64,000 nt of DNA from CAVYXF01 sp963772335. GTDB taxonomy: Bacteria > Pseudomonadota > Alphaproteobacteria > Rhizobiales > Rhodomicrobiaceae. Below, piece after piece: positions 25,793 through 35,267 of this stretch. A program made the position numbers and the translations under genes. The notes under the pieces are model-generated. The model was not told where the DNA came from, ran no database searches, and saw nothing but the letters and a program-made list of their open reading frames with translations. The stretch is taken from assembly GCA_963772335.1 (NCBI GenBank), contig CAVYXF010000003.1:372001-436000 (forward strand), given 5' to 3'. Each line of letters starts with the position of its first letter. The first letter of the stretch is position 1.

Positions 25793-27039
25793 CAGGACAC
25801 TCCGAAAAGATCACCTTCCCCGGCTCGCAGGGGTTTCCGCTGGCTGCGCGGCTGGACCGACCATCGGGCGCCCACCGCGCCACCGCACTGTTCGCGCATT
25901 GCTTCACCTGTTCGAAGGACATCTTCGCTGCATCGCGCATCGCCGGGGAGCTGACCAAGCTCGGCTTTGCGGTCCTGCGGTTCGACTTCACGGGCCTCGG
26001 CATGAGCGGCGGCGAATTCGCCAACACCAACTTCTCATCCAACGTGCAGGACCTGCTGGCCGCCGCGCAGTGTCTGCGCGGGCTGGGTCTTCCCGCCGAC
26101 GTCTTGATCGGGCACAGTTTGGGCGGCGCGGCGGTGCTCGCGGCGGCGGGCGATATCCCCGAGGCGAAGGCGGTGGTGACGATCTGCGCGCCCGCGGAGG
26201 CGGCGCATGTCGTCAAGAATTTCGGCGCCCACCTCGACGAGATCCGAACCAAGGGTGAGGCCACGGTCACTCTTGCGGGCCGCTCGTTCGCGATCAAAAG
26301 CCAGTTCCTCGACGATCTCGCGGCATCGTCCTTCCACCACCGCATCGCCGAGATGCGCAAGGCGCTGCTAGTGTTCCACGCCCCGACCGACACCGTGGTC
26401 GGCGTCGATAACGCCGCAATGATTTTTGCCGCGGCCAAGCATCCCAAAAGCTTCGTCGCGCTGCACGACGCCGATCATCTCCTGTCGAAGCGCGAAGATG
26501 CCGCCTATGTCGCCACCGTGCTCAGCGCCTGGGTCTCGCGCTATATCGGTCAGGCCGAGCACCATGAGACCCCTGCCGCGCCCGAAGGCGTTGTCAGCGT
26601 GGCGCAAACCGGCGACGGCAAGTTTCAGCAGCTCGCGGCGGCTGGCGAGCATAGGCTGCTCGTCGACGAGCCCGCGGATTTGGGCGGGACGAACACCGGG
26701 CCGTCGCCCTACAATCTCCTGGCCATCGCGCTCGGCGCCTGCACGTCCATGACCTTGCGCCTCTATGCCGAGCACAAGGGCATTCCGCTCGGCCATTTCG
26801 CTGTGCTGGTCCGGCACGCCAAGCGCCATATCGAGGATTGCCAGTCGTGCGGACAGGGCAAGCCGGCGCGCATCGATCAATTCGACCGCGTGCTGAGCCT
26901 CCCGTCGGACCTGCCGGAGGAGACACGGCGTCAGCTTCTGGCGATCGCAGACCGATGCCCAGTGCATCAGACGCTGCAGAAGGGCGCCTCGATCACGACG
27001 CGCGCGGAGCCGCTGCCGGAGCACAAGCCGGTGGAGTGA
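25789..27039 (+). CDS. Bifunctional alpha/beta hydrolase / OsmC-family protein
   Basis: A 416-residue two-domain protein. Residues ~1-255 are an alpha/beta hydrolase with nucleophile elbow IGHSLGGAA and a His in HDADHLLS near the end of the domain. Residues ~275-400 are an OsmC/Ohr-like domain with a Cys in ALGACTSMTLRLYAE and a second Cys in IADRCPVHQTL, the thiol-peroxidase pair of OsmC proteins. This fusion is a known architecture and often follows glutamate-synthase-like genes. The ATG overlaps the upstream stop (ATGA), so translation is coupled. A role in oxidative or electrophile stress is plausible. Confidence 0.88.
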   Translation: MTGHSEKITFPGSQGFPLAARLDRPSGAHRATALFAHCFTCSKDIFAASRIAGELTKLGFAVLRFDFTGLGMSGGEFANTNFSSNVQDLLAAAQCLRGLGLPADVLIGHSLGGAAVLAAAGDIPEAKAVVTICAPAEAAHVVKNFGAHLDEIRTKGEATVTLAGRSFAIKSQFLDDLAASSFHHRIAEMRKALLVFHAPTDTVVGVDNAAMIFAAAKHPKSFVALHDADHLLSKREDAAYVATVLSAWVSRYIGQAEHHETPAAPEGVVSVAQTGDGKFQQLAAAGEHRLLVDEPADLGGTNTGPSPYNLLAIALGACTSMTLRLYAEHKGIPLGHFAVLVRHAKRHIEDCQSCGQGKPARIDQFDRVLSLPSDLPEETRRQLLAIADRCPVHQTLQKGASITTRAEPLPEHKPVE

Positions 27040-27056
27040 CCGGCGGCACCACAATG

Positions 27057-29165
27057 CTAGCGCCACATCGTGCGCATCCGTGCGGCGATGTCCACGCGCG
27101 GACCCTGGCTAAGCGGCATGCGCCTGGTGTCGTGTACGGGCGCCGCCGGCCAGCTGACGCTTTCAAAATGAGACAGAAGCTTGTGCGGAACGAAGCGTGA
27201 GCGCGCCGCGTACACATGGCGGTCGCCAAGCGAGCTCTGGCCATGGGTGAAGAAACGCTGCGGCATGACGAGATGCAGATTGTCCTTCGCCCGGGTCATA
27301 GCGACGTAAAGCAGGCGGCGCTCCTCCTCGATCTCGGCGGCGGTGCCGACGCCGAGATCGGAGGGAATGCAGCCGTCGACCATATTCAGCACGAACACCG
27401 ATTTCCATTCCTGCCCCTTGGCTGAATGGATGGTAGAGAGGATGAGGTAGTCCTCGTCGTTGAGTGGCGGTCCGGCCTGATCGCTTGTGGCGTCCGGTGG
27501 ATCAAGGGTCAGTTCGGTGAGGAAGCGCTGGCGCGAGGCATAGCCGCCAGCGATCTGCTCGAGCTGAACGAGGTCAGCCCGCCTCGTCTGGGCGTCCTCG
27601 TGCATGCGCTCAAGATGAGGCTCATACCACAGCCGCGCCTGCTCGATCTCTGCTGGCCAGCCGCATCGTCCTGCGCGCAGCATCTCCACCGTCTGGATGA
27701 AAGTGTGCCAAGCCTCTCCGACGCGCGGTGGCGGGGACATCAATGCTAGCGCGGTTACGGGATCGGCGGTGCGGGCAATATGCTCCAGCACACGCTGCGA
27801 TGCTGCCGGGCCGACGCCGGGCATCAGCTGCAGCACGCGAAAGCCGGCCACATGGTCCCGCGGATTCTCGGCGAAGCGCAGCAGGGCCATCAGATCCTTG
27901 ACATGGGCGGCATCGAGGAACTTCAACCCGCCGAATTTCACGAATGGGATATTGCGCCGGGTCAGCTCGATCTCCAGCGGACCGCTATGCGAGGAGGTGC
28001 GGAACAGCGCGGCCTGCTGTTTCAAGAGAACCCCGGTCTCGCGATATTCCAGCACACGCTCGGCGATGTAGCGCGCCTGATCGGCCTCGTCGCGGACATT
28101 GACGAGCTGTGGACGCTCGGCCGACGCGCGCTCGCTCCACAGATTTTTGGTGAAGCGTTCCCTCGCCAGTTCGATCACGGCATTGGCGGCCGCCAGAATC
28201 GGCTGGGTCGAACGGTAATTGCGCTCGAGCGTGATGACCGTCGCGGGCGGGCTGAACTGCGCCGGGAAATCGAGGATGTTGCGTACGGTCGCGGCGCGAA
28301 AGGAATAGATAGACTGCGCATCGTCGCCTACGACGGTGAGGCCACGTCCATCAGGTTTTAGGCTGGTGAGGATCGAGGCCTGCAGCCGGTTGGTATCCTG
28401 ATATTCGTCGACCAGGATGCGATCGAAACGCCCGCCGATCTCGGCGGCAAGCGCCGCGTCTTGGGCCATCTGCGCCCAGTAGAGCAGCAGGTCGTCATAG
28501 TCGAGCACGCCCTGGCGCTGCTTGGCCTCGACATAGCCGGCGAACAGCTCCTGCAAGGCCTCGGCCCAGCCCGCCGCCCAAGGAAAGGTCGAGCGCAGCA
28601 CCTCCTCGATCGGCATTTCGGCATTGACGCATTTGGAGTAGATCGCAAGGCAGGTGGCTTTCGTCGGGAAGCGGGTCTCGGTCTTCGACAAACCCTGCCC
28701 GTGCCGCACGAGGTTCATCAGGTCAGCGCTGTCCTCGCGGTCATGGATGGTGAAGGACGGATCGAGACTGATCTCCGCTGCGTATTCCCGCAGGAGCCGC
28801 GCGCCGATGGCATGGAAGGTGCCGGCCCAGGGCAGCGCTTCGGCCGAGCCCACAGCATGCTGGCGCATGGCCTCGGCGAGGATGCGCGCGGCGCGCCGGC
28901 TCATCTCGGCGGCGGCGCGGCGCGAGAAGGTCAGTAGCAGGATGCGCCGCGGATCGGTGCCGCCGGCGATCAGATGCGCGACGCGGTGCGCAAGGGTGTT
29001 AGTCTTGCCCGAGCCGGCCCCGGCGATCACCAGCAGAGGCCCGGCGCTACCCTCCACGCCATGCTCGACCGCACGGCGCTGTTCCGGGTTGAGCTTATCG
29101 AGATAGGCAGCAGCCAAGGCAAAGCGATCCCTTTTTTCAGATCGCAGAGCATTGATGATTCCCAT
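27057..29165 (-). CDS. UvrD/Rep-family superfamily 1 DNA helicase
   Basis: A 702-residue SF1A helicase. Motifs in order: Q-motif LNPEQRRAVEHG, Walker A VIAGAGSGKTNTLAHR, Walker B RILVDEYQDTN, motif III VVGDDAQSIYSFRAA, motif IV near TLERNYRSTQPIL, motif V LSTIHSAKGQEWKSVF, and motif VI ERRLLYVAMTRAKDNL. All catalytic residues look intact. The protein is somewhat different from housekeeping UvrD (which is usually present elsewhere) and fits the UvrD/PcrA-like paralogues common in alphaproteobacteria. It stands alone, converging with the OsmC gene across 17 bases; a weak GCCGGT/ACCGGC hairpin spans the OsmC stop at 27027-27044. Confidence 0.92.
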   Translation of the reverse strand: MGIINALRSEKRDRFALAAAYLDKLNPEQRRAVEHGVEGSAGPLLVIAGAGSGKTNTLAHRVAHLIAGGTDPRRILLLTFSRRAAAEMSRRAARILAEAMRQHAVGSAEALPWAGTFHAIGARLLREYAAEISLDPSFTIHDREDSADLMNLVRHGQGLSKTETRFPTKATCLAIYSKCVNAEMPIEEVLRSTFPWAAGWAEALQELFAGYVEAKQRQGVLDYDDLLLYWAQMAQDAALAAEIGGRFDRILVDEYQDTNRLQASILTSLKPDGRGLTVVGDDAQSIYSFRAATVRNILDFPAQFSPPATVITLERNYRSTQPILAAANAVIELARERFTKNLWSERASAERPQLVNVRDEADQARYIAERVLEYRETGVLLKQQAALFRTSSHSGPLEIELTRRNIPFVKFGGLKFLDAAHVKDLMALLRFAENPRDHVAGFRVLQLMPGVGPAASQRVLEHIARTADPVTALALMSPPPRVGEAWHTFIQTVEMLRAGRCGWPAEIEQARLWYEPHLERMHEDAQTRRADLVQLEQIAGGYASRQRFLTELTLDPPDATSDQAGPPLNDEDYLILSTIHSAKGQEWKSVFVLNMVDGCIPSDLGVGTAAEIEEERRLLYVAMTRAKDNLHLVMPQRFFTHGQSSLGDRHVYAARSRFVPHKLLSHFESVSWPAAPVHDTRRMPLSQGPRVDIAARMRTMWR

Positions 29166-29333
29166 TTTGTTCGCAACAGGCGCCGCTTTCGGGGTCGTGA
29201 ACGGCAGGTCGTCATTCCCTAGACCTGACCGGCGGTCGCCGCGATGCTGTGCAGCGTGCGCCCTGTTGGCTGCGCCCTGCTATCGAAACCCTGAGGGGCT
29301 TGCGAGGACAGCGGCCTCCCGCGGTCCCTGCGC

Positions 29334-29900
29334 TTAGATCGGATCGCCCGGCGGGGGAATCAGCATGCCACGCTCCTTCAGGAAGGGGTGGATCTCGACC
29401 GCCTTGCGCAGCGCCTCCTGGGCGAGTTGCATCCGCCCCTGGCGCATCAGGATGATGGCCTTGCCGGCGAGCGCGCCGAAATGCTTCGGCTCCAGCTCGA
29501 GCACGTGTCCGATCGCGTCCAGCGAGCCGTCATAATCTTCCATCTCGAACAGCACGGTCGCCTTCTGGTTCCACCCCTCGGCGTAATCGGGCAGGCGGGC
29601 GATGAGCGCCTCGGCAATCTGGAGCGCCTTCTCGTTGTCGTAGGCCCGCCGGGCGGCGAGGATGGCTGCCATCTGCCGGCCGGCTTCCTCGTCCGGGCCG
29701 CGGGTCCAGAACAGCCAGATCTGATCTTCGGCCGCGCGCGCCTCCTGTTCACTGCGCGCCTGTTTCAGCGCACGGAACAGCTCATCGCGCAAAGCCGGAG
29801 AAGTAGCGGGCCGCTGCGCCTCAGCATCCATCGCTGCCCACGCGGGCACAGGCGCCGCTGCGACAGCAAGGGTGAAGCAGAGACCCGCTGCAAGACGCAT
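29334..29900 (-). CDS. Small exported TPR protein
   Basis: About 188 residues. A Sec signal peptide (MRLAAGLCFTLAVAAAPVPA, cleavage near AWAA) is followed by helical repeats that read as tetratricopeptides (ALIARLPDYAEGWNQKATVL, AIGHVLELEPKHFGALAGKA). The open frame continues upstream into the ATPase gene; the ATG at 29900, ten bases after that gene's stop, gives a clean signal peptide and is chosen. Encoded at the end of the second Liv-type operon, it probably acts in the periplasm, but the transporter link may be only positional. Confidence 0.8.
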   Translation of the reverse strand: MRLAAGLCFTLAVAAAPVPAWAAMDAEAQRPATSPALRDELFRALKQARSEQEARAAEDQIWLFWTRGPDEEAGRQMAAILAARRAYDNEKALQIAEALIARLPDYAEGWNQKATVLFEMEDYDGSLDAIGHVLELEPKHFGALAGKAIILMRQGRMQLAQEALRKAVEIHPFLKERGMLIPPPGDPI

Positions 29901-29910
29901 CAGAGCGATG

Positions 29911-30678
29911 CTAGATCGCGAGATAGGCATTTCGGAGCTCGGCATCGTCGAGCACGGCCTGCGCGGGGCCATCGAAGACGATCTCGCCCATGTCGAGGAC
30001 AAGTGCGCGGTCGGCGAGTTCGAGTGCCGCGACGGCATTCTGCTCGACAATGATGGTGGTAATACCGAGCTGCTTGATCTGCCCCACGATGCGCTCGATC
30101 TCCTGAACGATTACCGGCGCAAGGCCTTCATAAGGCTCGTCCAGCAGCAGCAGCTTCAAGTCGCGGGCGAGCGCCCGCGCCACCGCCAGCATCTGCTGCT
30201 CGCCCCCCGAGAGCGTAATGCCTTCCTGCTTGCGGCGCTCGGCTAGGCGCGGGAAATGATCGTAAATTTTCTCCAGCGGCCAACCCTTTGGTTCGGCGAT
30301 CTGGGCCAGGATGAGATTTTCCTCCACGGAAAGTCCGGGAATGATGCGACGGTCTTCCTGAACGAGCTGAATGCCCTTGGCCGCCGCCTGATAGTCGCGC
30401 AGCTTGTGGATGGCTTCGCCGCGCAGCCAGATCTCGCCGCGGCGAAGTTCCGGATCAGTTGCACGGGCGAGGGTTCTCAGCGTCGAGGTCTTGCCCGCGC
30501 CATTGCGGCCGAGCAGGGCGACGATATCCCCCTCTTTTACGTCGAAGCTGACGCCTTGAACGATGTAACTCTCGCCATAGTAAGCGTGGATGTCGCGGAC
30601 GCTGAAATAAGCCGGCTCTGTTGCGGGCGCAGCCGCTTCCTGAGCCGTGCGTGTGTCCGGCATGGTCATGGTGTTCAT
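29911..30678 (-). CDS. livF: Liv-type ABC transporter ATPase (LivF-like)
   Basis: A 255-residue ATPase: Walker A GRNGAGKTSTLR, signature LSGGEQQMLAVARAL, Walker B LLLLDEPYEGLAP. The N-terminal 25 residues are an extra hydrophilic, Ala/Glu-rich tail. It overlaps the LivG-like gene upstream by four bases. The DEPYEGLAP variant recalls the urea/amide-type branch (UrtE-like), so the cargo need not be an amino acid. Confidence 0.9.
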   Translation of the reverse strand: MNTMTMPDTRTAQEAAAPATEPAYFSVRDIHAYYGESYIVQGVSFDVKEGDIVALLGRNGAGKTSTLRTLARATDPELRRGEIWLRGEAIHKLRDYQAAAKGIQLVQEDRRIIPGLSVEENLILAQIAEPKGWPLEKIYDHFPRLAERRKQEGITLSGGEQQMLAVARALARDLKLLLLDEPYEGLAPVIVQEIERIVGQIKQLGITTIIVEQNAVAALELADRALVLDMGEIVFDGPAQAVLDDAELRNAYLAI

Positions 30679-31448
30679 GCGCGGCTGCCTCCGAGATAGG
30701 CTTCCTGAACCTTGGGGTCGCCCTTCACCTCCTCCGGCGTGCCATCGGCGATGATCCGACCTTGGGCGAGCACGGTGATGCGGTCCGCGAGCGAGAACAC
30801 CACATGCATGTCGTGCTCGATGATGATCTTGGTCATGCCGCGCTCCTTGATCTTCTGCAAAAGCGCGATGGTAGAGTTGGTGTCATGGCGCGACATCCCA
30901 GCGGTCGGCTCGTCGAGCAACAAGAGCTTGGGATGCTGAATCAAGCCCATGGCCAGCTCAAGCCGGCGCTTGTCGCCGCGCGACAGGCTCCTCGCCAATA
31001 CATCCTTTTGCTTCAGGAGGCCGACATCGTCGAGCCAGTGCTCAGCTTCTTCGCGGACCGCCTTTTGGTTCGAGACGGCCTGCCAGGCATTCAGCCGGAA
31101 TGCGCCGTCGCGCTTGGCGAAGGCCGGCACCATCACGTTCTGCAGCAATGTCAGATCGGGGAAGATCTCCGGCGTCTGGAAGACGCGCGCGATGCCCATC
31201 TGGTTGATCTCATAAGGCTGCTTCTCAGTGATCACCTCACCATGGAAGATCACCGCGCCGGTATCTGGGGCGATCCGGCCAATGCAGACATTCAGAAGGG
31301 TGGACTTGCCGGCACCATTTGGGCCGATGATGGCATGGGTCGTCCCTTCCATCACCTGCAGATCGATGTCCGACAGGGCCTTCAGACCGGCAAAGCTCTT
31401 ATGAACGTCGGCGACATGAAGAACAGCATTTTGCAGGGGATGATGCAT
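30675..31448 (-). CDS. livG: Liv-type ABC transporter ATPase (LivG-like)
   Basis: A 257-residue ATPase: Walker A GPNGAGKSTLLN, signature-region LSRGDKRRLELAMGL (the R-G-D-K-R form found in LivG/UrtD proteins), Walker B LLLLDEPTAGMSRHDT, and the C-terminal VQEAYLGGS. It sits ten bases after livM and is translationally coupled to the LivF-like gene. Confidence 0.9.
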   Translation of the reverse strand: MHHPLQNAVLHVADVHKSFAGLKALSDIDLQVMEGTTHAIIGPNGAGKSTLLNVCIGRIAPDTGAVIFHGEVITEKQPYEINQMGIARVFQTPEIFPDLTLLQNVMVPAFAKRDGAFRLNAWQAVSNQKAVREEAEHWLDDVGLLKQKDVLARSLSRGDKRRLELAMGLIQHPKLLLLDEPTAGMSRHDTNSTIALLQKIKERGMTKIIIEHDMHVVFSLADRITVLAQGRIIADGTPEEVKGDPKVQEAYLGGSRA

Positions 31449-31458
31449 AATCGTTCTC

Positions 31459-32595
31459 CTATTCAGCCGGCTGAAATTTGCCGGCGCCTTCCCGGCCCGA
31501 TCCGGCGCGAGTGAAGAGAGCGCGGATTCGCCTCGCGCCTTCCATCAAACCACCGGGCAGGAAGATGACGATCAGCATGAACACCACGCCGAGCGTGAGC
31601 TGCCAGCCCTCACCGACGAATGGTGCGGTTATCCTGACCGCAAGGTCCTGCAAACCGCTCGGCAGGAAGGAGAACACCTCATGCAGCCTTGCGGCATGGA
31701 AGGCAGAGAAGATGTTCTCGCAATATTTGATAACGCCGGCGCCGATCAGTGGTCCCACCAGCGTTCCGGCACCGCCCAAGATTGTCATCAGGACGACCTC
31801 GCCCGAGGCGGTCCACTGCATGCGCTCCGCGCCGGCCAGTGGATCGGTGATGGCCAGGAGAGAACCGGCAAGCCCCGCATACATGCCGGAGATGATGAAG
31901 GCGGCCAGCGTATAGGGCCGGGTGTTGAACCCGGTATAGGCCATGCGCGTTTGGTTCGACTTGATTGCCCGAAGCGTCATGCCGAACGGCGAGTTCGAGA
32001 TTCGCATGGCGATGTAGACCATGACGATCAGCAGCGCCGCGCAGAAATAGAAGCCCGGATAGCCGTTCATCTCGATGCCGAACAGGTTGGTTGTGGGAAT
32101 GCCCGGCGTATCGGGGACGCCGGCCAGCCGGTCGAGCACGCGCGGATCGTTCAGCGCAAGCTGCAGGCCAGTCTCGCCATTGGTAATCGGGGTGAACACC
32201 GAATAAGCCAGGTTGTAGGACATCTGCGCAAAGGCGAGGGTCAGGATCGAGAAGTAGATGCCCGACCGGCGCAGGCTGATATAGCCTAACACCGCGGCAA
32301 AGACGCCGGAGACCAGCACGGCGAAGATCACCGCCGGGATGACGTTCATCGTCAGGAGCTTGAACGCCCAGACGGCTGCGTAAGAGCCGACCCCGAGGAA
32401 GGCGGCATGTCCGAAAGAGAGGTAGCCGGTCATGCCGAACAGGATGTTGAAGCCGATCGCAAAGATGCCATAGATCGCAAAACGCTGGAGCAAGTCCGGA
32501 TAGTTAGCGCCAATCGGATCAAGCCAGAACGGCATGGTCAACACGACTATGGCAAAGATCGTCATAAAGAGGAGGTCGTGGCGCAGCGTGGTCAC
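31459..32595 (-). CDS. livM: Liv-type ABC transporter permease (LivM-like)
   Basis: A 378-residue polytopic permease with the LivM core GFNILFGMTGYLSFGHAAFLGVGSYA (in parts) and LGGAGTLVGPLIGAGVIKYCE. Longer than the LivM of the first operon because of a periplasmic insert around residues 135-180 (PITNGETGLQLALNDPRVLD). The start follows the livH stop by five bases. Confidence 0.9.
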   Translation of the reverse strand: MTTLRHDLLFMTIFAIVVLTMPFWLDPIGANYPDLLQRFAIYGIFAIGFNILFGMTGYLSFGHAAFLGVGSYAAVWAFKLLTMNVIPAVIFAVLVSGVFAAVLGYISLRRSGIYFSILTLAFAQMSYNLAYSVFTPITNGETGLQLALNDPRVLDRLAGVPDTPGIPTTNLFGIEMNGYPGFYFCAALLIVMVYIAMRISNSPFGMTLRAIKSNQTRMAYTGFNTRPYTLAAFIISGMYAGLAGSLLAITDPLAGAERMQWTASGEVVLMTILGGAGTLVGPLIGAGVIKYCENIFSAFHAARLHEVFSFLPSGLQDLAVRITAPFVGEGWQLTLGVVFMLIVIFLPGGLMEGARRIRALFTRAGSGREGAGKFQPAE

Positions 32596-32600
32596 GGGAA

Positions 32601-33626
32601 TCAGCTCTCCATCACGCCCTTGCGGCCCAAGAGCCCGCGCGGCCTCACGAGAAGGACGATCACTGCAACCAGATAGATGACCACCTGGTCGATGCCCGGC
32701 AGGATATGCTTTACCTCATTCATTGAAGCAAAGCTCTGCAGCACGCCGAGCAGGAAACCGGCGAGCACGGCGCCTGCCACCGAGCCCATGCCGCCCACCA
32801 CCACGACAACGAAGGAGAGCACGAGGAACTCCATGCCGAGATGATAATCCGGCGGCACGATTGGCGTGTACATAGCGCCGGCGACACCTGCAACAACCGC
32901 GGCAATGCCGAACACCACGGTGAACCGGCGCTGGATATTAATGCCCAGAAAGCCGACGGTCTGGCGGTCCTGCATACCCGCTCGAACCACCATGCCGTAG
33001 GTGGTGAACTGCAGGAAGGCAACGACCAGGCCAACGACCAGGAGCGAGAAGGCGAGATAAACCAGCCGCCACCAGGGATAGATGACCCCGGAGCCCAGAC
33101 CAATCCAGTCACCGACATTGGCGCTGCCCGACAGCGCATCCGGCGCGCTCACAGGGATGGGGTTGGCGCCGAACCAAGCCTTGACGATCTCCTGCAGCAC
33201 GATCGCGAGGCCAAATGTGACGAGGATCTGCTCGGCATGGCTGCGCCGGTAGAAAAAGCGGATCAGCCCCTGCTCCATCGCCACCCCTATGAGCAGCATG
33301 ATCGGAATGGCAATCAGCACCGATAGCGGCACCGAATATTGCAACAAGAACGCCCCGAAATCTCCAAGCCAGGCCTGGACCAAGGGCGTGTGGATTTCCA
33401 TCGGCGTGCCCCACGGGGTCGTTTGCGTCGGGTCGACCTTGACCGTGTCGATCTGCAAGACGCGATTGACCACCACGGCGCAGAACGCACCGAGCATGAA
33501 CAGCGCCCCATGGGCGAAATTGACGACGCCGAGCGTGCCGAAGACAAGAGTCAGCCCGAGGGCGATCAGCGCATAGGCGCCGCCCTTATCGAGGCCATTG
33601 AGCAATTGCAGAACGAAGACGTCCAT
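32601..33626 (-). CDS. livH: Liv-type ABC transporter permease (LivH-like)
   Basis: A 341-residue permease: LLNGLDKGGAYALIALGLTL and NFAHGALFMLGAF mark the LivH N terminus, and GGMGSVAGAVLAGFLLGVLQ the conserved C-terminal loop. A ~50-residue periplasmic insert (from VDPTQTTPWGTPMEIHTP) after the second hydrophobic segment is characteristic of this subgroup. It follows the binding-protein gene after a ~100-base gap containing a hairpin. Confidence 0.9.
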   Translation of the reverse strand: MDVFVLQLLNGLDKGGAYALIALGLTLVFGTLGVVNFAHGALFMLGAFCAVVVNRVLQIDTVKVDPTQTTPWGTPMEIHTPLVQAWLGDFGAFLLQYSVPLSVLIAIPIMLLIGVAMEQGLIRFFYRRSHAEQILVTFGLAIVLQEIVKAWFGANPIPVSAPDALSGSANVGDWIGLGSGVIYPWWRLVYLAFSLLVVGLVVAFLQFTTYGMVVRAGMQDRQTVGFLGINIQRRFTVVFGIAAVVAGVAGAMYTPIVPPDYHLGMEFLVLSFVVVVVGGMGSVAGAVLAGFLLGVLQSFASMNEVKHILPGIDQVVIYLVAVIVLLVRPRGLLGRKGVMES

Positions 33627-33678
33627 AGGCTGAGCTGCTAAAGGCGGCTATGCCGCTGCCATAACTGGAGAGTCAATC

Positions 33679-33710
33679 CGGCCGGGTCGGCAGATCGCCG
33701 GGCCCGGCCG
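33679..33710 (-). other. Intercistronic hairpin between binding-protein gene and livH-like gene
   Basis: Perfect 8-bp GC arms CGGCCGGG (33679-33686) and CCCGGCCG (33703-33710) with a 16-base loop that can itself pair. It occupies the same position (binding-protein gene to first permease) as the hairpins at 6207-6237 and 54950-54972, so a role in differential expression of the binding protein is likely. Confidence 0.55.
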
Positions 33711-33730
33711 CATCACGTTTTCTTCTCAGG

Positions 33731-35074
33731 TCAGCACTTGGAGTTGACCGGCCCCAACTCGCCGCCAAAGATGCTCGGATCGTAGGTGACCTTATCCGCT
33801 GGCACCTCTTTCACGATCTGGAGAAGGTCAAATTTGTCCTTCGGGTCCTCCTTACCCTGCACGACCAGCACCGGCTTGAAGCACTGGTGGTCGGCAGCGC
33901 GATAGAGCGTCGGCCCATTGCCAAGCCCATCGAACTTGAAGTCCTCCAGCGACTTTACCACGCCTTCCGGATTGAAGGTTCCGGCCATCTCGGCGGCATT
34001 GGCATAGAGCAGGGCCTGTACATAGCAGGTCTGCGCAGCCTGCGACGGCGGCTGGCCGTATTCCTGGCCGAAAGACTTGGTGAAGACCTTAGTGCCTTCA
34101 TTGTCCAGCTTCCAGTCCCAGTTGGCGGTGCCATAGATGCCCTTGATCGCGTCGCCCGCACCCTGAGCCATCAGCTCTGAGAACAGCGGCACGACGATCT
34201 CGAACTTCTTGCCGTTGGCCTGCTTGTCGCGAAGGCCGAACTGCACCGCCTGCGTCAAGGAATTGATCATGTCCTTGCCGTAGTGGTTCAGGATCAGGAC
34301 ATCCGCACCCGAGTTCAGAACGGGAGTGATATACTGCGAGAAGTCACCCGCGCCGAGCGGGGTGCGCACCGCAGCGACCGTCTTCCAACCGAGACCTTCG
34401 GTGGCATTCTTGATCGACTCCTCCTGCGTCCAGCCCCAGGTATAGTCGGCGGTCAGGTGGTAGGCCTTGCGGTCCTTGCCATAGGCCTCGGCCAGCACCG
34501 GCGCGATGGCAACGCCGGACATGTAGGCGTTGAAGAAGTGGCGGAAGCCGTTCTTCTTCTTATCCTTGCCGGTGGTGTCGTTGGAGTGGGTGAGGCCCGC
34601 CATGAAGATGACGCCGGCTTCCTGGCAGAGCGACTGCACGGCAACCGCCACGCCCGAGGAGGAGCCGCCGGTGATCATCACCACGCCGTCTTTCTCGATC
34701 ATGCGCTTGGCGGTGGCGCGGGCGGCGTCAGATTTGGTCTGCGTGTCGCCGGTGACGAACGCCACCTTCTTGCCGAGCACGCCATTGCCCTTCAGCACCG
34801 AGCCCTTGAAGGTCTTCAGCATGCCGCCGTCGCCTTCGCCGTTGAGGTGCTTGACGGCAAGCTGATAGGCGCGCAGCTCGTCAGCGCCTTCGTCGGCATA
34901 GGGGCCGGTCTGCGGCACGTTGAAGCCGAAGGTCACGGTCGAGCCAGTCGGGGCGTTGCAGTAGTTGTCCGCTGCCCAGGACCGGCTTGTGAAAATCGTA
35001 GGCGTGGCAATGCCGACGCCCACAAGCGCACTGGTCCGCAGAAAGTTGCGTCGATTGATCTTGTCGAAGCTCAC
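33731..35074 (-). CDS. Tat-exported Liv-type ABC binding protein
   Basis: A 447-residue type I binding protein. The N terminus MSFDKINRRNFLRTSALVGV is a twin-arginine signal (RR-N-F-L), followed by a hydrophobic stretch ending near SRSWAAD. Ligand-domain features include VTFGFNVPQTGPYADEGADE and the periplasmic-binding-protein segment GGSSSGVAVAVQSLCQEAGV. A Tat signal is less usual than Sec for this class and is shared with urea/short-chain-amide binding proteins. First gene of the leftward transporter operon and divergent from an ScfR-type regulator, which suggests that a short-chain acyl or related metabolite controls it. Confidence 0.9.
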   Translation of the reverse strand: MSFDKINRRNFLRTSALVGVGIATPTIFTSRSWAADNYCNAPTGSTVTFGFNVPQTGPYADEGADELRAYQLAVKHLNGEGDGGMLKTFKGSVLKGNGVLGKKVAFVTGDTQTKSDAARATAKRMIEKDGVVMITGGSSSGVAVAVQSLCQEAGVIFMAGLTHSNDTTGKDKKKNGFRHFFNAYMSGVAIAPVLAEAYGKDRKAYHLTADYTWGWTQEESIKNATEGLGWKTVAAVRTPLGAGDFSQYITPVLNSGADVLILNHYGKDMINSLTQAVQFGLRDKQANGKKFEIVVPLFSELMAQGAGDAIKGIYGTANWDWKLDNEGTKVFTKSFGQEYGQPPSQAAQTCYVQALLYANAAEMAGTFNPEGVVKSLEDFKFDGLGNGPTLYRAADHQCFKPVLVVQGKEDPKDKFDLLQIVKEVPADKVTYDPSIFGGELGPVNSKC

Positions 35075-35193
35075 CTTTTGTCCTCCCTTGTTGGATTCTG
35101 TTGAAGCGGCCCTGCGACGTGGCCGCTCGCGCTTAGGCTATTCTTTCTGCTACTTGTCACAAATTCAATAAGCCATTGGTTTAAATAAAGGAT

Positions 35194-35244
35194 TTTGTAA
35201 ATGTTTACTCTTGTGCGCTGCAAAACCTGTCGTTAATTTACAAA
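35194..35244. promoter_or_regulatory. Inverted TTTGTAAA boxes, candidate ScfR operators
   Basis: TTTGTAAA (35194-35201) and its inverse TTTACAAA (35237-35244) lie in the A/T-rich spacer between the divergent transporter operon and the ScfR-type gene, with centres 43 bases (about four helical turns) apart; the flanking bases extend the match to ATTTTGTAAA/TTTACAAAA. Known ScfR-family factors such as RamB and MccR bind TTTGCAAA-type boxes, one base different. Autoregulation and control of the transporter are the natural reading. Confidence 0.6.
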
Positions 35245-35267
35245 AACAACGGTTTGAGTTTGGATCC

